Source of the DNA: Frondihabitans sucicola
Lineage (GTDB): Bacteria > Actinomycetota > Actinomycetes > Actinomycetales > Microbacteriaceae
DNA: 64,000 nucleotides
Assembly (NCBI RefSeq): GCF_030296615.1
Contig: NZ_AP027732.1
Location: forward strand, 1,612,001-1,676,000
Reading direction: 5' to 3'
Under the pieces are notes generated by a model. It made no database searches. It had not been told where the DNA came from and worked only from the letters and a program-made list of their open reading frames with translations. Of the stretch, positions 21,399 to 29,686 are shown piece by piece (the stretch's first letter is position 1; every line of letters starts with the position of its first letter). Made by a program: the position numbers and the translations under genes.

Positions 21399-22739
21399 AT
21401 GCCCGCAAACAGCTCATTCACCCGCCGAAGTTTCCTGGGCGGAGGCCTCGCCGGGGCCGCCACCCTGGCGCTCGCCGGCTGCGCGACCAGCCCGATCGGC
21501 GCCGGCCTCGTCGGCAGCAAGCTGAATCCCGAACAGCTGATCTTCTGGAACCTCTTCGGCGGAGGCGACGGCAGCCGCATGCAGACGATGGAGGCCGGCT
21601 ACCGCAAGACGCACGGTGGCGCCGGATCCCTCCAGGCCACCGTCTTCACGTGGGGCAACCCCTACTACTCCAAGCTCACGCTCGCGACGGTCGGCAACCA
21701 GCCGCCGGACGTCGCCATCTCCCACCTGACCCGGGCCAAGCCGCTCTTCGACGGAGACATCCTCGAGCCGATCACCGAAGCCGACCTCGCCTCCGTCGGC
21801 CTGTCCTCCAGCGACTTCAACGCCAAGTCGTGGGCGGCCCAGAAGACCGACGGCAAGAACATCGCGATCCCCCTCGACACCCACCCGCTGGTCATGTTCT
21901 TCAACGCCGACGTCTGCAAGAAGGCCGGGCTCCTCGAGTCCGACGGCAAGCTGAAGAACCTCGACGGCATGGACACCTTCGAGGCGGCCCTCGCGGCGGT
22001 CAGCAAGGTCACCGGTGGAGCGGCCATCACCTACGGCAACGTCGCCGAGACGGCCACCCCGTGGCGCGTCTTCACCACGCTGTACCACCAGATCAAGGGC
22101 TCGACCCCGTTCATCTCCAACAACGGCGGCAAGCTCACGGTCAACGAGGACGACTTCATCGAAGTCACGAACCGGATCCAGTCGTGGGTCAAGAAGGGCT
22201 GGCTGAACAAGGGCCTCGATTACGCCGGCGCGGAGTCCGCCATGTTCGCCGGCAAGTCGGGCTTCTACCTCGAGGGCGAGTGGGAGATCACGGTCGCCCA
22301 GTCGGTCAAGGGGCTCAAGTTCGGCATGGTGCCGGTTCCGACGCTGTTCGACGTGCCGGCCGCCCAGGCCGACTCCCACACCTTCGTGCTGCCCCGCAAG
22401 AACCGGACGCCCGAGCAGCGCAAGCAGGCGATGAACTTCATCAAGTCGATGCTCGAGCAGAGCTACACGTGGGCCCAGGGCGGCCACGTTCCGGCCTATC
22501 TGCCCACGCTCGACAGCGACAAGTACAAGAAGCTCGAGCCGCAGGCCGACTACGCCTCCGCCGCGAAGTACGCCGTCTACGACGATCCGGCCTGGTACGG
22601 GGGCTCGGGCTCCACCTTCGAGAACACCGTCGGCGCCCAGCTCGGGCTCGTGCAGCAGCTCGCCATCACGCCTCAGGGCGCTCTCTCGGCCATCAAGCAG
22701 CAGTTGAAGGTCTACCTCAACACTCCCAGCCCCCTCTGA
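21399..22739 (+). CDS. Sugar ABC transporter substrate-binding lipoprotein (Tat signal)
   Basis: The 446-residue protein starts at ATG 21399, with GGAG eight bases upstream. TRRSFLGGG is a twin-arginine motif, and LAGC a few residues later is a lipobox, so export is probably through Tat followed by lipidation. The body resembles family 1 sugar-binding proteins. Two permease genes follow. The ligand is unknown; the upstream AGCGCT operator type hints at plant-derived pentose or glucose oligosaccharides. Confidence 0.87.
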   Translation: MPANSSFTRRSFLGGGLAGAATLALAGCATSPIGAGLVGSKLNPEQLIFWNLFGGGDGSRMQTMEAGYRKTHGGAGSLQATVFTWGNPYYSKLTLATVGNQPPDVAISHLTRAKPLFDGDILEPITEADLASVGLSSSDFNAKSWAAQKTDGKNIAIPLDTHPLVMFFNADVCKKAGLLESDGKLKNLDGMDTFEAALAAVSKVTGGAAITYGNVAETATPWRVFTTLYHQIKGSTPFISNNGGKLTVNEDDFIEVTNRIQSWVKKGWLNKGLDYAGAESAMFAGKSGFYLEGEWEITVAQSVKGLKFGMVPVPTLFDVPAAQADSHTFVLPRKNRTPEQRKQAMNFIKSMLEQSYTWAQGGHVPAYLPTLDSDKYKKLEPQADYASAAKYAVYDDPAWYGGSGSTFENTVGAQLGLVQQLAITPQGALSAIKQQLKVYLNTPSPL

Positions 22740-22770
22740 CTCCGCCCCTCATATCTGGAGGTACAAAGAC

Positions 22771-23726
22771 GTGACCGCCGCACCCGCCGTGTCCCGTGCC
22801 ACACGCACGAGCCCGCACACCCTCTCGAAGAAACGACGCTCGCCGCTGTCCGGCGGCGACTCCCGAGGCGCCTGGCTGTTCCTGGCGCCCTTCGGGCTCT
22901 TCTACCTGGCCTTCCTGCTCGGGCCGACGATCTGGATGATCATCACGAGCTTCTTCAACACCTCGACCGTCAAGGCAGGACTCGGCTCGTTCGCCGGGTT
23001 CAAGAACTACGGCGAGATGCTCGGCCGGGCCGATTTCTGGAGCGCCATGTGGCACACGCTCCAGTTCACGATCTACACGACCCCGCCGCTCGTGATCCTG
23101 GCCTTCGTGTTCGCGATCCTGACGAACCGGGTGCGCCGCGGGCAGTGGTTCTTCCGCCTCGCGTTCTTCCTGCCCTACATCCTGCCGTCGGCGACGATCT
23201 CCCTCATCTGGGTGTTCATCTTCACGCCGGGCACCGGCCTCTGGGCGTCCGCCCAGCAGGCGGTCGGACTCACTCCGGGTGCAGGCATCCTCGCCAGCCC
23301 GAACACCGCCATGATCGGCATCGCGATCGCGACCGTGTGGTGGACCCTCGGCTTCAACTTCGTGCTCTACCTCGCCGGTCTCCAAGAGATTCCGCGTGAA
23401 CTGTACGAAGCCGCCGCCGTCGACGGTGCGACCACGTGGGAGCAGATCCGCTACATCACGCTGCCGCTCCTGGGTCGCACGACCACCCTGGTGGTCCTGC
23501 TCCAGATCATCGCCAGCCTGAAGATCTTCGACCAGGTCTACCTGATGACCTCGGGGGCCCCGGCATCTCGACGCAGGTCGCCCTCGGCCTCGTCACCGGG
23601 ACCGCGTTCACCGACAACCGGGTCGGCGCAGCCTCTGCGGCCTCGGTGCTCCTCTTCATCGTCATCGTCGTGATCGCCGTCGTGCGGCAGATCATCGACC
23701 GCTCGCTGGCCCGAAAGGCGGCCTGA
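22771..23726 (+). CDS. Sugar ABC transporter permease, MalF type, frameshifted
   Basis: GTG 22771 behind GGAGG starts a membrane protein of about 318 residues once a base is restored near 23563 (GGGGGCCCC run). The coupling loop EAAAVDGATTWEQIRYITLP is present. The C-terminal helix and the basic tail are read in the second frame. The frame break separates only the last 55 or so residues. Confidence 0.85.
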
Positions 23727-23728
23727 TC

Positions 23729-24634
23729 ATGGCCCTCACCGAAACCCGTCCCCGCACCAAGTCACCGATCTCGGGTGCCGCTCCGCAGGCTCGCACCGGC
23801 AAGGTCGGCGTCTCGGGCCGCACCTTCAGCATCGTCTCGGCGATCGTCCTGGTCGTGTTCGCGATCGTCTGGCTCATCCCGAGCCTGTTCGCCCTCAAGA
23901 CGTCTCTCACCGACAACGGGGTCGCCGCGCTCGGAGCGACGAACATCCTCAAGAGCTGGAACCCGACGCTGCACTCCTTCGCGTCCTACTTCCAGGCCGG
24001 CGACATCTGGAACTGGTACCTCGCCAGCGCGATCACCTCGGTGGTCACCGCCGTGCTCACGGTGCTGTTCGGGTCGATGGCCGCGTTCGCCCTGTCGCGG
24101 CTGCGCTTCCGCGGGCAGAACATCGTCCTCCTGCTGATCCTGCTCGGCATCATGATCCCCACCCAGGTGCTGATCGTGCCGATCTTCCAGGAGCTCGGCG
24201 CCGTCAACCTCCTGAACACCTACTGGTCGGTGATCTTCCCGCAGGTGCCCGCCGTGATCGCGGTCTTCATCTTCAAGCAGTTCTTCGACGGCATCCCCAA
24301 GGAGCTCGAAGAAGCCGCCAGGATCGACGGAGCCGGCCTCTGGAAGGTGTACTGGTCGGTCGTCATGCCCCTGTCGCGCCCCGTCATCGCGGCCGTCACG
24401 ATCCTGACCTTCGTCGGGGTCTGGAACAACCTGCTGCTGCCGCTGTTCGTCCTCTCGAACCCGAACCTCATGACGGTGCCGGTCGGCCTCGCCACCGTTC
24501 AGGGTTCGTTCGGTCTGCGGTACGCCGACATCCAGGCGGGCGCGCTCCTGGCCGCGCTGCCGCTGATCATCCTCTACCTGGCGTTCCAGCGTCAGATCGT
24601 CGAGGGCGTCACCGGCTCGGGCCTCAAAGGCTAG
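23729..24634 (+). CDS. Sugar ABC transporter permease, MalG type
   Basis: The 301-residue protein has six predicted helices and the coupling loop EEAARIDGAGLWKVYWSVVMP. It follows the first permease by two bases and ends the operon. No ATPase gene is linked, as in the first sugar operon. Confidence 0.9.
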   Translation: MALTETRPRTKSPISGAAPQARTGKVGVSGRTFSIVSAIVLVVFAIVWLIPSLFALKTSLTDNGVAALGATNILKSWNPTLHSFASYFQAGDIWNWYLASAITSVVTAVLTVLFGSMAAFALSRLRFRGQNIVLLLILLGIMIPTQVLIVPIFQELGAVNLLNTYWSVIFPQVPAVIAVFIFKQFFDGIPKELEEAARIDGAGLWKVYWSVVMPLSRPVIAAVTILTFVGVWNNLLLPLFVLSNPNLMTVPVGLATVQGSFGLRYADIQAGALLAALPLIILYLAFQRQIVEGVTGSGLKG

Positions 24635-24955
24635 GGCGCAGGATCCCGCGGGCGCGCGCTCGGGCTCCGGCCCGGGTGCGTGCCCGCGTTTCTGCTCCTG
24701 CCCTCTCCCGTCCCCTCCTCCCGTCCTCCGTCCCCTCCCGCCCTCCTGCCCCCTCCCGTCCCTCCCGCCCCCTTCCCCTCCCGTCCCTCCCGCCCCCTCC
24801 CGAAATCGAAGGGGATTTTCGGCGGACCCCCTCCCGATCCGCATGAACGCATCGCGTTCGGGAGAATCCCCTTCGATTTTCGGAGGCCGGCGGGCGGGCG
24901 GGCGGCCGGGTGGGTCGGCAGGAGCGAAGGGACAGGCAAGCAGGCGAACGATGCC
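24635..24955. other. Gap with pyrimidine tract and 14-bp inverted repeat
   Basis: From about 24700 to 24800 the plus strand is almost pure C/T, made of varied CCCTCC/CCGTCC units. It is followed by AATCGAAGGGGATT (24804-24817) and its exact complement AATCCCCTTCGATT (24865-24878), which could form a long stem. No gene is seen. The stem may terminate transcription from the sugar operon or from the convergent acetyltransferase gene. Confidence 0.6.
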
Positions 24956-25422
24956 TCAGACGAGCGGCTTCTTCATCTGGACCGCCGTCGTCTCGTAGCC
25001 GAGCGACTCGTAGAGTCGGCGCGCGACCGTGTTGAAGCCGAAGACGTTGAGTCCGAGGAAGCCGCGCCCAGGCGCGCCGACTCCTCTTCGGCCAGAAGCA
25101 TGGCGGCGCGTCCGTAGCCGTTGCCTCGCTCCGCTTCGGCGATCTCGACGTCGAAGACCCACCACGCGTTCGAGGGCTCGTCCACGACGCCGATCCACAG
25201 CTCGCCGACATCGCGACCGTCGTCGGTGTGCACCGTGTAGACGTGCTGGCCGGCCGCCGGTCTGCCCTCCGTGAAGTACGTGGTGAACGACTTCTCGGCG
25301 TTGGCCTCGGCCTGCTCGAGCGTTTCACCGGCATCGTGACGGGACCGGATGTACTCGGTGCGGCTCCGCGAGAGCCACTCGATGAGACGGGAGCCCTCCA
25401 TGGGGCTGAGCGAGACGGACAT
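24956..25422 (-). CDS. GNAT-family N-acetyltransferase, frameshifted
   Basis: The model is about 155 residues with one base restored near 25075. VFDVEIAEAERGNGYGRAAMLL contains the acetyl-CoA pyrophosphate loop (RGNGYG), and GLNVFGFNTVARRLYESLGY, in the second frame, is the GNAT C-terminal motif. The N-terminal 60 residues are charged and helical. The ATG at 25422 is used, as the upstream extension is repeat-derived. The substrate is unknown. Confidence 0.75.
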
Positions 25423-25487
25423 GTCCTCAGCGTGCTGGGCCGCTGTGCCGGGCGCAAGTCTCGTCGACGGCCCGGAAGCGGCTACCT

Positions 25488-25522
25488 GCAACCCGCAACG
25501 CGCAACGCGCAACCCGCAACCC
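25488..25522. repeat. Five tandem heptamers GCAACSC
   Basis: Five head-to-tail copies of GCAACCC or GCAACGC fill these 35 bases, between the start of the acetyltransferase gene and the stop of the Ser/Ala-tail gene. The role is unknown. Confidence 0.85.
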
Positions 25523-25526
25523 GCGG

Positions 25527-25754
25527 TCAGCGGCTCGCGGTCGGCGTCAGAGTCGCCGAAGCCGAAGCCGAAGCCGAAGCCGAAGCCGAAGCCGAAGCCG
25601 AAGCCGAAGGCGAGGCCGAGCCCGACGGCGACGGCGACGGCCGGTTCCGGTCGAGCTGGTGCCCGGCCACGAGGGCCGCGACGACGCCCGCGGTCACGAA
25701 GACGGCGACGATCAGCACGATGGCGGCGAGCGCCAGGCCGCGACGGAGCGTCAC
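25527..25754 (-). CDS. Small membrane protein with Ser-Ala repeat tail
   Basis: GTG 25754 overlaps the methyltransferase stop (GTGA) and opens a 75-residue product. Residues 5-32 are one hydrophobic helix, followed by DRNRPSPSPSG and a run of about ten Ser-Ala pairs encoded by the hexamer repeat. A single-pass protein with a low-complexity exported tail is the simplest reading. No family is recognised. The tail length can change by two residues per repeat unit without loss of frame. Confidence 0.6.
   Translation of the reverse strand: MTLRRGLALAAIVLIVAVFVTAGVVAALVAGHQLDRNRPSPSPSGSASPSASASASASASASASASATLTPTASR
25555..25608. repeat. Nine perfect GCCGAA hexamers
   Basis: Nine uninterrupted GCCGAA units, followed by degenerate GGCGAG and GCCGAG units. 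On the minus strand they encode alternating Ser and Ala in the small membrane protein. Confidence 0.92.
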
Positions 25755-26524
25755 GCGGGCAGGATCGCGCGCGAGCAGCGAGTCACGTACGGCATTCCCA
25801 CCGTGGCGCGACCGGCCGTGTCGGGGTGGGTGCGCAGGAGGTCGCGGACCTCGCCGAGCATCGCCTCCCGATCGGACGGCGACAGCGTGATGACGTAGCT
25901 GCGCGACGCCACCATCGCCTCGACGGTCTCGGGAGTCATCTCGAAGGTCCAGCGGAAGTCGCGTCGCTCGATCGGGCCGAAGGGGTCGCCGACCTGGGGC
26001 GACTCCGACGCCATGTCGCTCTCCGTGGCGGCGCTCGCGGCGGACATGATGCTCTCGAGCGCGTCCAGCCAGGGTGCGGCGCCCTCGCGGATGTTCCAGA
26101 GCAGCCCGAGGACGCCGCCCGGTTTCAGGACCCGGGCGACTTCGGGCACGGCGCGCTCCGGGTCGACCCAGTGCCACGCCTGTGCGGCCAGGACGGCGTC
26201 GGCGGTGGCGCCGTCGATCGGCAGGCGCTCCGCCGACCCGGGCAGGACCTGCACCCCGGGCACGTTCCGGATGAGCTGCTCGCGCATGCCTGCCGACGGC
26301 TCGATCGCGGTCACGTCGGGAACCCGTTCGACGAGCAGGCGGGTGAGCTTGCCGGTTCCGGCCCCGAGGTCGACGACGTTCTGGGCGCCGGCCGGGAGGA
26401 GCCAGTCGACGGCCTCGGCCGGGTACCCCGGGCGGCCGCGTTCGTAGACGTCGGCCGCTGATCCGAACGACGTGGCCTGGGCTTCGTGGTGCTGACCGGG
26501 TTCGAAGGCGTCGGTGGAACTCAT
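25751..26524 (-). CDS. Class I SAM-dependent methyltransferase
   Basis: The 257-residue protein has the Rossmann methyltransferase fold. VVDLGAGTGKLT near residue 53 is motif I, binding S-adenosylmethionine; VTAIEPSAGM is the acidic loop; and AQAWHWVDPERAVPEVARVL matches the Methyltransf_11-type middle region. The acceptor is unknown. Start ATG 26524. It shares a GTGA overlap with the small membrane-protein gene downstream. Confidence 0.85.
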   Translation of the reverse strand: MSSTDAFEPGQHHEAQATSFGSAADVYERGRPGYPAEAVDWLLPAGAQNVVDLGAGTGKLTRLLVERVPDVTAIEPSAGMREQLIRNVPGVQVLPGSAERLPIDGATADAVLAAQAWHWVDPERAVPEVARVLKPGGVLGLLWNIREGAAPWLDALESIMSAASAATESDMASESPQVGDPFGPIERRDFRWTFEMTPETVEAMVASRSYVITLSPSDREAMLGEVRDLLRTHPDTAGRATVGMPYVTRCSRAILPA

Positions 26525-26550
26525 GCTGCCAGCCTGCCACGGATGCCGCC

Positions 26551-27564
26551 TCATTCGGCTCCTGCCAGGAGCTCCGGCAGGGTGGCGACGGCGGCCTGCG
26601 CCAACTCGGCGACGGTCGTGGGGCGCGGACCGGGCAGCACCGTGACGAGCCTCGTGTCGAAGCTCGCCTCGGCGCTGCCGGGCGTGAGGGAGCGCAGGAT
26701 CGCGTCGAGGTCGAGCCCGGCCCGGCTCAGGGCCGCGAGCTCCCGGCCGTTCAGCCCGACCGGAAGCGGCCCGTTGCCGAGGTCGGTGCCGTAGAGCACC
26801 GAGCCGCCGGCCGCGTGGAAGCGCGTGAGGTTGTCGACGGCGGTGTCGAAGGCCACGCCGCCGCTCCCGTAGCCGTGGATGTCGAGGGTCGAGATCCACG
26901 TCATCCTGCGCGCGATGTCCTGCACGAGGTCGTCGTCGAGCCGCTCCGAGAACGGCGTGTGGGCCAGCGCGTCGACACCCGCCCGAGCCGCTCGTCTCGT
27001 CTGCCCGAGCCCTTGCGCGTGCGCGACGACCGGGAGGCCGAGGCGGTGCGCCTCGTCGACCACGGCGACGAGGAGGTCGTCGTCCCAGACCGGCCCCGCG
27101 TCGGAGTTGAGGGTGATCTTGGCCACCGTGGCGCCGTGATCCTGCAGGCCTTCGAGGGTCGTGCGGGCCGCGTCGCGATCGGCGATCTCGAGAGCCGCGG
27201 CTGCCGGCGCCCAGCCCGAGCGGCTCGGGTAGCCCCGGGGTGCGCAGAGCAGGCCACCGGACGTCGAGACCTCCGGCCAGCCCGAGTCCGCCGCCGTGCC
27301 TCGGGTGGGCCAGGAGGTGGAGAGCGCAGGATCCCAGCCGAGGTCGACCACGCGTCCGATCCCGCCGACGACGAGAGCTCCCGGGTCGACGAGGCCGAGG
27401 TGCACGTGGCTGTCGGTGAACGGCGCGAACACGGTGGCGGCGAGCTGACCGTCGGTCTCGGTGCCGTCGGCCGGGCCGCCGTACGACAGCCGACCCGCCT
27501 CGATGCGCAGGATGCTCGGGCCGCGCCAGCCGCCGAACCAGGCGTCGTCGCAGGTGAGGAGCAT
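26551..27564 (-). CDS. Amidohydrolase-family protein
   Basis: The 337-residue protein shows the metal-dependent amidohydrolase pattern: DSHVHLG around residues 50-57, AKITLNSDAG, VVAHAQG, ALAHTPFS and YGTDLGNG near residue 277. These give the HxH, His, His and Asp metal and catalytic ligands, with Lys of AKITL a possible bridging residue. Substrate class is not deducible; related enzymes act on imidazolonepropionate-type or cyclic amide substrates. It is transcribed divergently from the acetyltransferase at 27597, 32 bases away. Confidence 0.78.
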   Translation of the reverse strand: MLLTCDDAWFGGWRGPSILRIEAGRLSYGGPADGTETDGQLAATVFAPFTDSHVHLGLVDPGALVVGGIGRVVDLGWDPALSTSWPTRGTAADSGWPEVSTSGGLLCAPRGYPSRSGWAPAAAALEIADRDAARTTLEGLQDHGATVAKITLNSDAGPVWDDDLLVAVVDEAHRLGLPVVAHAQGLGQTRRAARAGVDALAHTPFSERLDDDLVQDIARRMTWISTLDIHGYGSGGVAFDTAVDNLTRFHAAGGSVLYGTDLGNGPLPVGLNGRELAALSRAGLDLDAILRSLTPGSAEASFDTRLVTVLPGPRPTTVAELAQAAVATLPELLAGAE

Positions 27565-27596
27565 CCCGCCATCCTGCCAGCCGGTACCCTCGGCGC

Positions 27597-28082
27597 ATGC
27601 AGATTCGTACCGCGACCGATGCCGATTGGGCCGGCATCTGGCCGTTCTACCGCGGAATCGCAGAGGCCGGCGAAACGTATGCGCTGCCGCCACGACGAAC
27701 CGCGGACGAGGCTTGCGGAGACTGGTTCACGCCCGGTCACGCCGTCGTGGTCGCGGTCGACGACGGGGGCGCGATCCTGGGTTCCGCCCACTTCGGGCCG
27801 AACCGCCCGGGTCGCGGCTCTCACGTGTCGACGGCGAGCTTCATGGTCGCCCCGGAGGCTTCGGGGCAGGGTGTGGGCCGTGCGCTGGGGGAGTACGTCG
27901 TCGCCGCCGCCGCAGACGCCGGGTTCCACAGCATGCAGTTCAACGCGGTCGTCGAGACGAACGTTCGGGCCGTGGCGCTCTGGCAGTCGCTGGGGTTCGA
28001 GATCATCGGCACCGTTCCCGAGGCGTTCGAGCACCCGGCGCAGGGCCTCGTCGGACTCCACGTCATGTACCGCCGCCTCTGA
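27597..28082 (+). CDS. GNAT-family N-acetyltransferase
   Basis: The 161-residue protein is a complete GNAT domain. SFMVAPEASGQGVGRALGEYV holds the acetyl-CoA loop (GQGVGRA), and NVRAVALWQSLGFEIIGTVP is the C-terminal motif. The pattern resembles phosphinothricin-acetyltransferase-like and YhhY-like enzymes. The substrate is unknown. Confidence 0.85.
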   Translation: MQIRTATDADWAGIWPFYRGIAEAGETYALPPRRTADEACGDWFTPGHAVVVAVDDGGAILGSAHFGPNRPGRGSHVSTASFMVAPEASGQGVGRALGEYVVAAAADAGFHSMQFNAVVETNVRAVALWQSLGFEIIGTVPEAFEHPAQGLVGLHVMYRRL

Positions 28083-28186
28083 TCGACCGTGCGCCGGTGC
28101 GAGAGGAGGGCTCGCGAGAGCCCCGCCGGACGGTCCGCGTGGTGTCGGCCCGCCCGACGCCGCCGGGGCGCTAGCCTGAGCGGACA

Positions 28187-29194
28187 ATGCGCGCAACTGT
28201 GCGAGACGTCGCCGCCCGAGCCGGGGTGAGCCCGAAGACCGTCTCGAACGTGATCAACGGCGTCGTCTTCGTGCGCCCGGAGACCCGGGAGCGGGTCGAG
28301 GCCGCGGTCGCCGAGCTGCAGTACGTGCCCAATCTGTCGGCTCGCGGCCTCCGGAACGGCCGCACCGGCGCCATCGCCCTCGCCTTCCCGGACGTCGCGA
28401 TGGAGTACAGCGCCGAGATGCTCGACCAGTTCGTCGAGGTTGCCCACGAGAAGGGCTGGAACATCCAGCTCGAGCAGACGGGCAAAAGGCCGGAGCGCGA
28501 GCGGGAGCTGCTCTCCCGCGGGCGCGAGCACCTCGTCGACGGCCTGGTACTCAACCCGGTGCGCCTGGAGTCGAGCGCCATCGTCGGCGCCGACGAGCTC
28601 CCGCCCGTGGTCGTCATCGGCGAGGTCGAGCAGGATCTCGTCGACCACGTCTCACTCGACAGCGTCGCGGCCGCTCGCGACATGACCCAGCACCTCATCG
28701 CGCTCGGGCACCGCCGAATCGCGGTGGTCGGCGCGCACGCGCCGGAGTTCGACACCGCGACCGCTCGCGCCAGGACCATCGGCTATCGGCAGGCGCTCGC
28801 CGAGGCCGGGATCCCGCACGACCCGCGCCTCGAGCTCGTCGTCGACGACTGGGTCGCCGGCGCCGGGGGCCGTGTCGTGCTCGAGGCGCTCGACTCGGGC
28901 CTCGAGATGGATGCGATCTTCGCTTTCACCGACTCGATGGCCGAAGGGGTGCTGAGCGCCCTGTCGTCGCGCGGGATCCTGGTGCCGAACGATCTCTCCG
29001 TGACCGGGTTCGACGACGTCGCCTCGGGCCGCTACGCGTCGCCCCCTCTCACCACCGTGTCGTTCGACAAGCGGGAGTTCGCCGAGGTCACGCTGACGCT
29101 GCTCTCGGAGCGCATCGCCGACCGCGGTCTGCCGCCCCGCGGCGTCCACATCGCGCACGAGATCGTCTCGCGTTCGAGCACGCGCGCCCGCTGA
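28187..29194 (+). CDS. LacI-family transcriptional regulator
   Basis: The 335-residue regulator begins TVRDVAARAGVSPKTVSNVI, the LacI helix-turn-helix, followed by the hinge helix ending SARGLRNGRTG. The effector domain has the usual VSVTGFDDV-like stretch (LSVTGFDDVASG) near residue 270. It is intact, unlike the first LacI gene. The arabinofuranosidase 490 bases downstream has an operator-like palindrome over its promoter and is the likely target. Confidence 0.92.
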   Translation: MRATVRDVAARAGVSPKTVSNVINGVVFVRPETRERVEAAVAELQYVPNLSARGLRNGRTGAIALAFPDVAMEYSAEMLDQFVEVAHEKGWNIQLEQTGKRPERERELLSRGREHLVDGLVLNPVRLESSAIVGADELPPVVVIGEVEQDLVDHVSLDSVAAARDMTQHLIALGHRRIAVVGAHAPEFDTATARARTIGYRQALAEAGIPHDPRLELVVDDWVAGAGGRVVLEALDSGLEMDAIFAFTDSMAEGVLSALSSRGILVPNDLSVTGFDDVASGRYASPPLTTVSFDKREFAEVTLTLLSERIADRGLPPRGVHIAHEIVSRSSTRAR

Positions 29195-29374
29195 ACCCGG
29201 GGCGCCGGCCCGGCACCACGGGTCGACCACCGGCGGGAGTGACGACACCTCAGGACCACGACCGCGCTCCCGTGGTGCGATTCATCGTGCACGGGCGCCG
29301 ACCTAGCGTTGAGACATCGGCCCGATCGGGTCGCGGCTCCCGCCAGCGGGGGTCTTCACGAAAGGAACCGCACC

Positions 29375-29614
29375 ATGGAGTTCACCCACGTCCTCCCCGC
29401 CATCGCCGGCCTCGTCGTCCTCGCGGGCCTCGTCGTCCTCTGGATCGCGGCCGTCGTCAGCATCCTGCGCAGCTCGCTCGCCTCGCCGGTCGTCAAGGGC
29501 CTCTGGATCCTCGCCGTTCTGGCCTTCACCTTCGTCGGCCCGGTCGTCTGGTTCATCGTGTCGGCTCACGAGCGCCGTCACCCCCGCGCGTCTCTGACGA
29601 CCCCCGTCTCCTGA
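29375..29614 (+). CDS. Small PLDc_N-type membrane protein
   Basis: The 79-residue protein starts at ATG 29375 behind AAAGGA. It has two hydrophobic helices with VVSILRSS and ILAVLAFTFVGPVVWFIV, the pattern of the phospholipase-D-nuclease N-terminal (PLDc_N) domain. Such proteins are common in actinobacteria and unassigned in function. Confidence 0.78.
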   Translation: MEFTHVLPAIAGLVVLAGLVVLWIAAVVSILRSSLASPVVKGLWILAVLAFTFVGPVVWFIVSAHERRHPRASLTTPVS

Positions 29615-29624
29615 CCGGTCAGGC

Positions 29625-29657
29625 TTGAAATCGGATCCCATTACAACGATATAATGG
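29625..29657 (+). promoter_or_regulatory. Promoter and operator-like palindrome of the arabinofuranosidase gene
   Basis: TTGAAA (29625-29630) and TATAAT (29650-29655) are 19 bases apart. CCATTACAACGATATAATGG (29638-29657) has perfect CCATTA/TAATGG arms and a CG centre and overlaps the -10, which suits a LacI-type repressor. Confidence 0.6.
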
Positions 29658-29686
29658 AGACATCCGACTTCGATCACTGGAGATCC

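Noticed and set aside
25488..25608. CRISPR array
   Set aside because: Repeats are 6-7 bases in tandem without spacers, and no cas genes are present.
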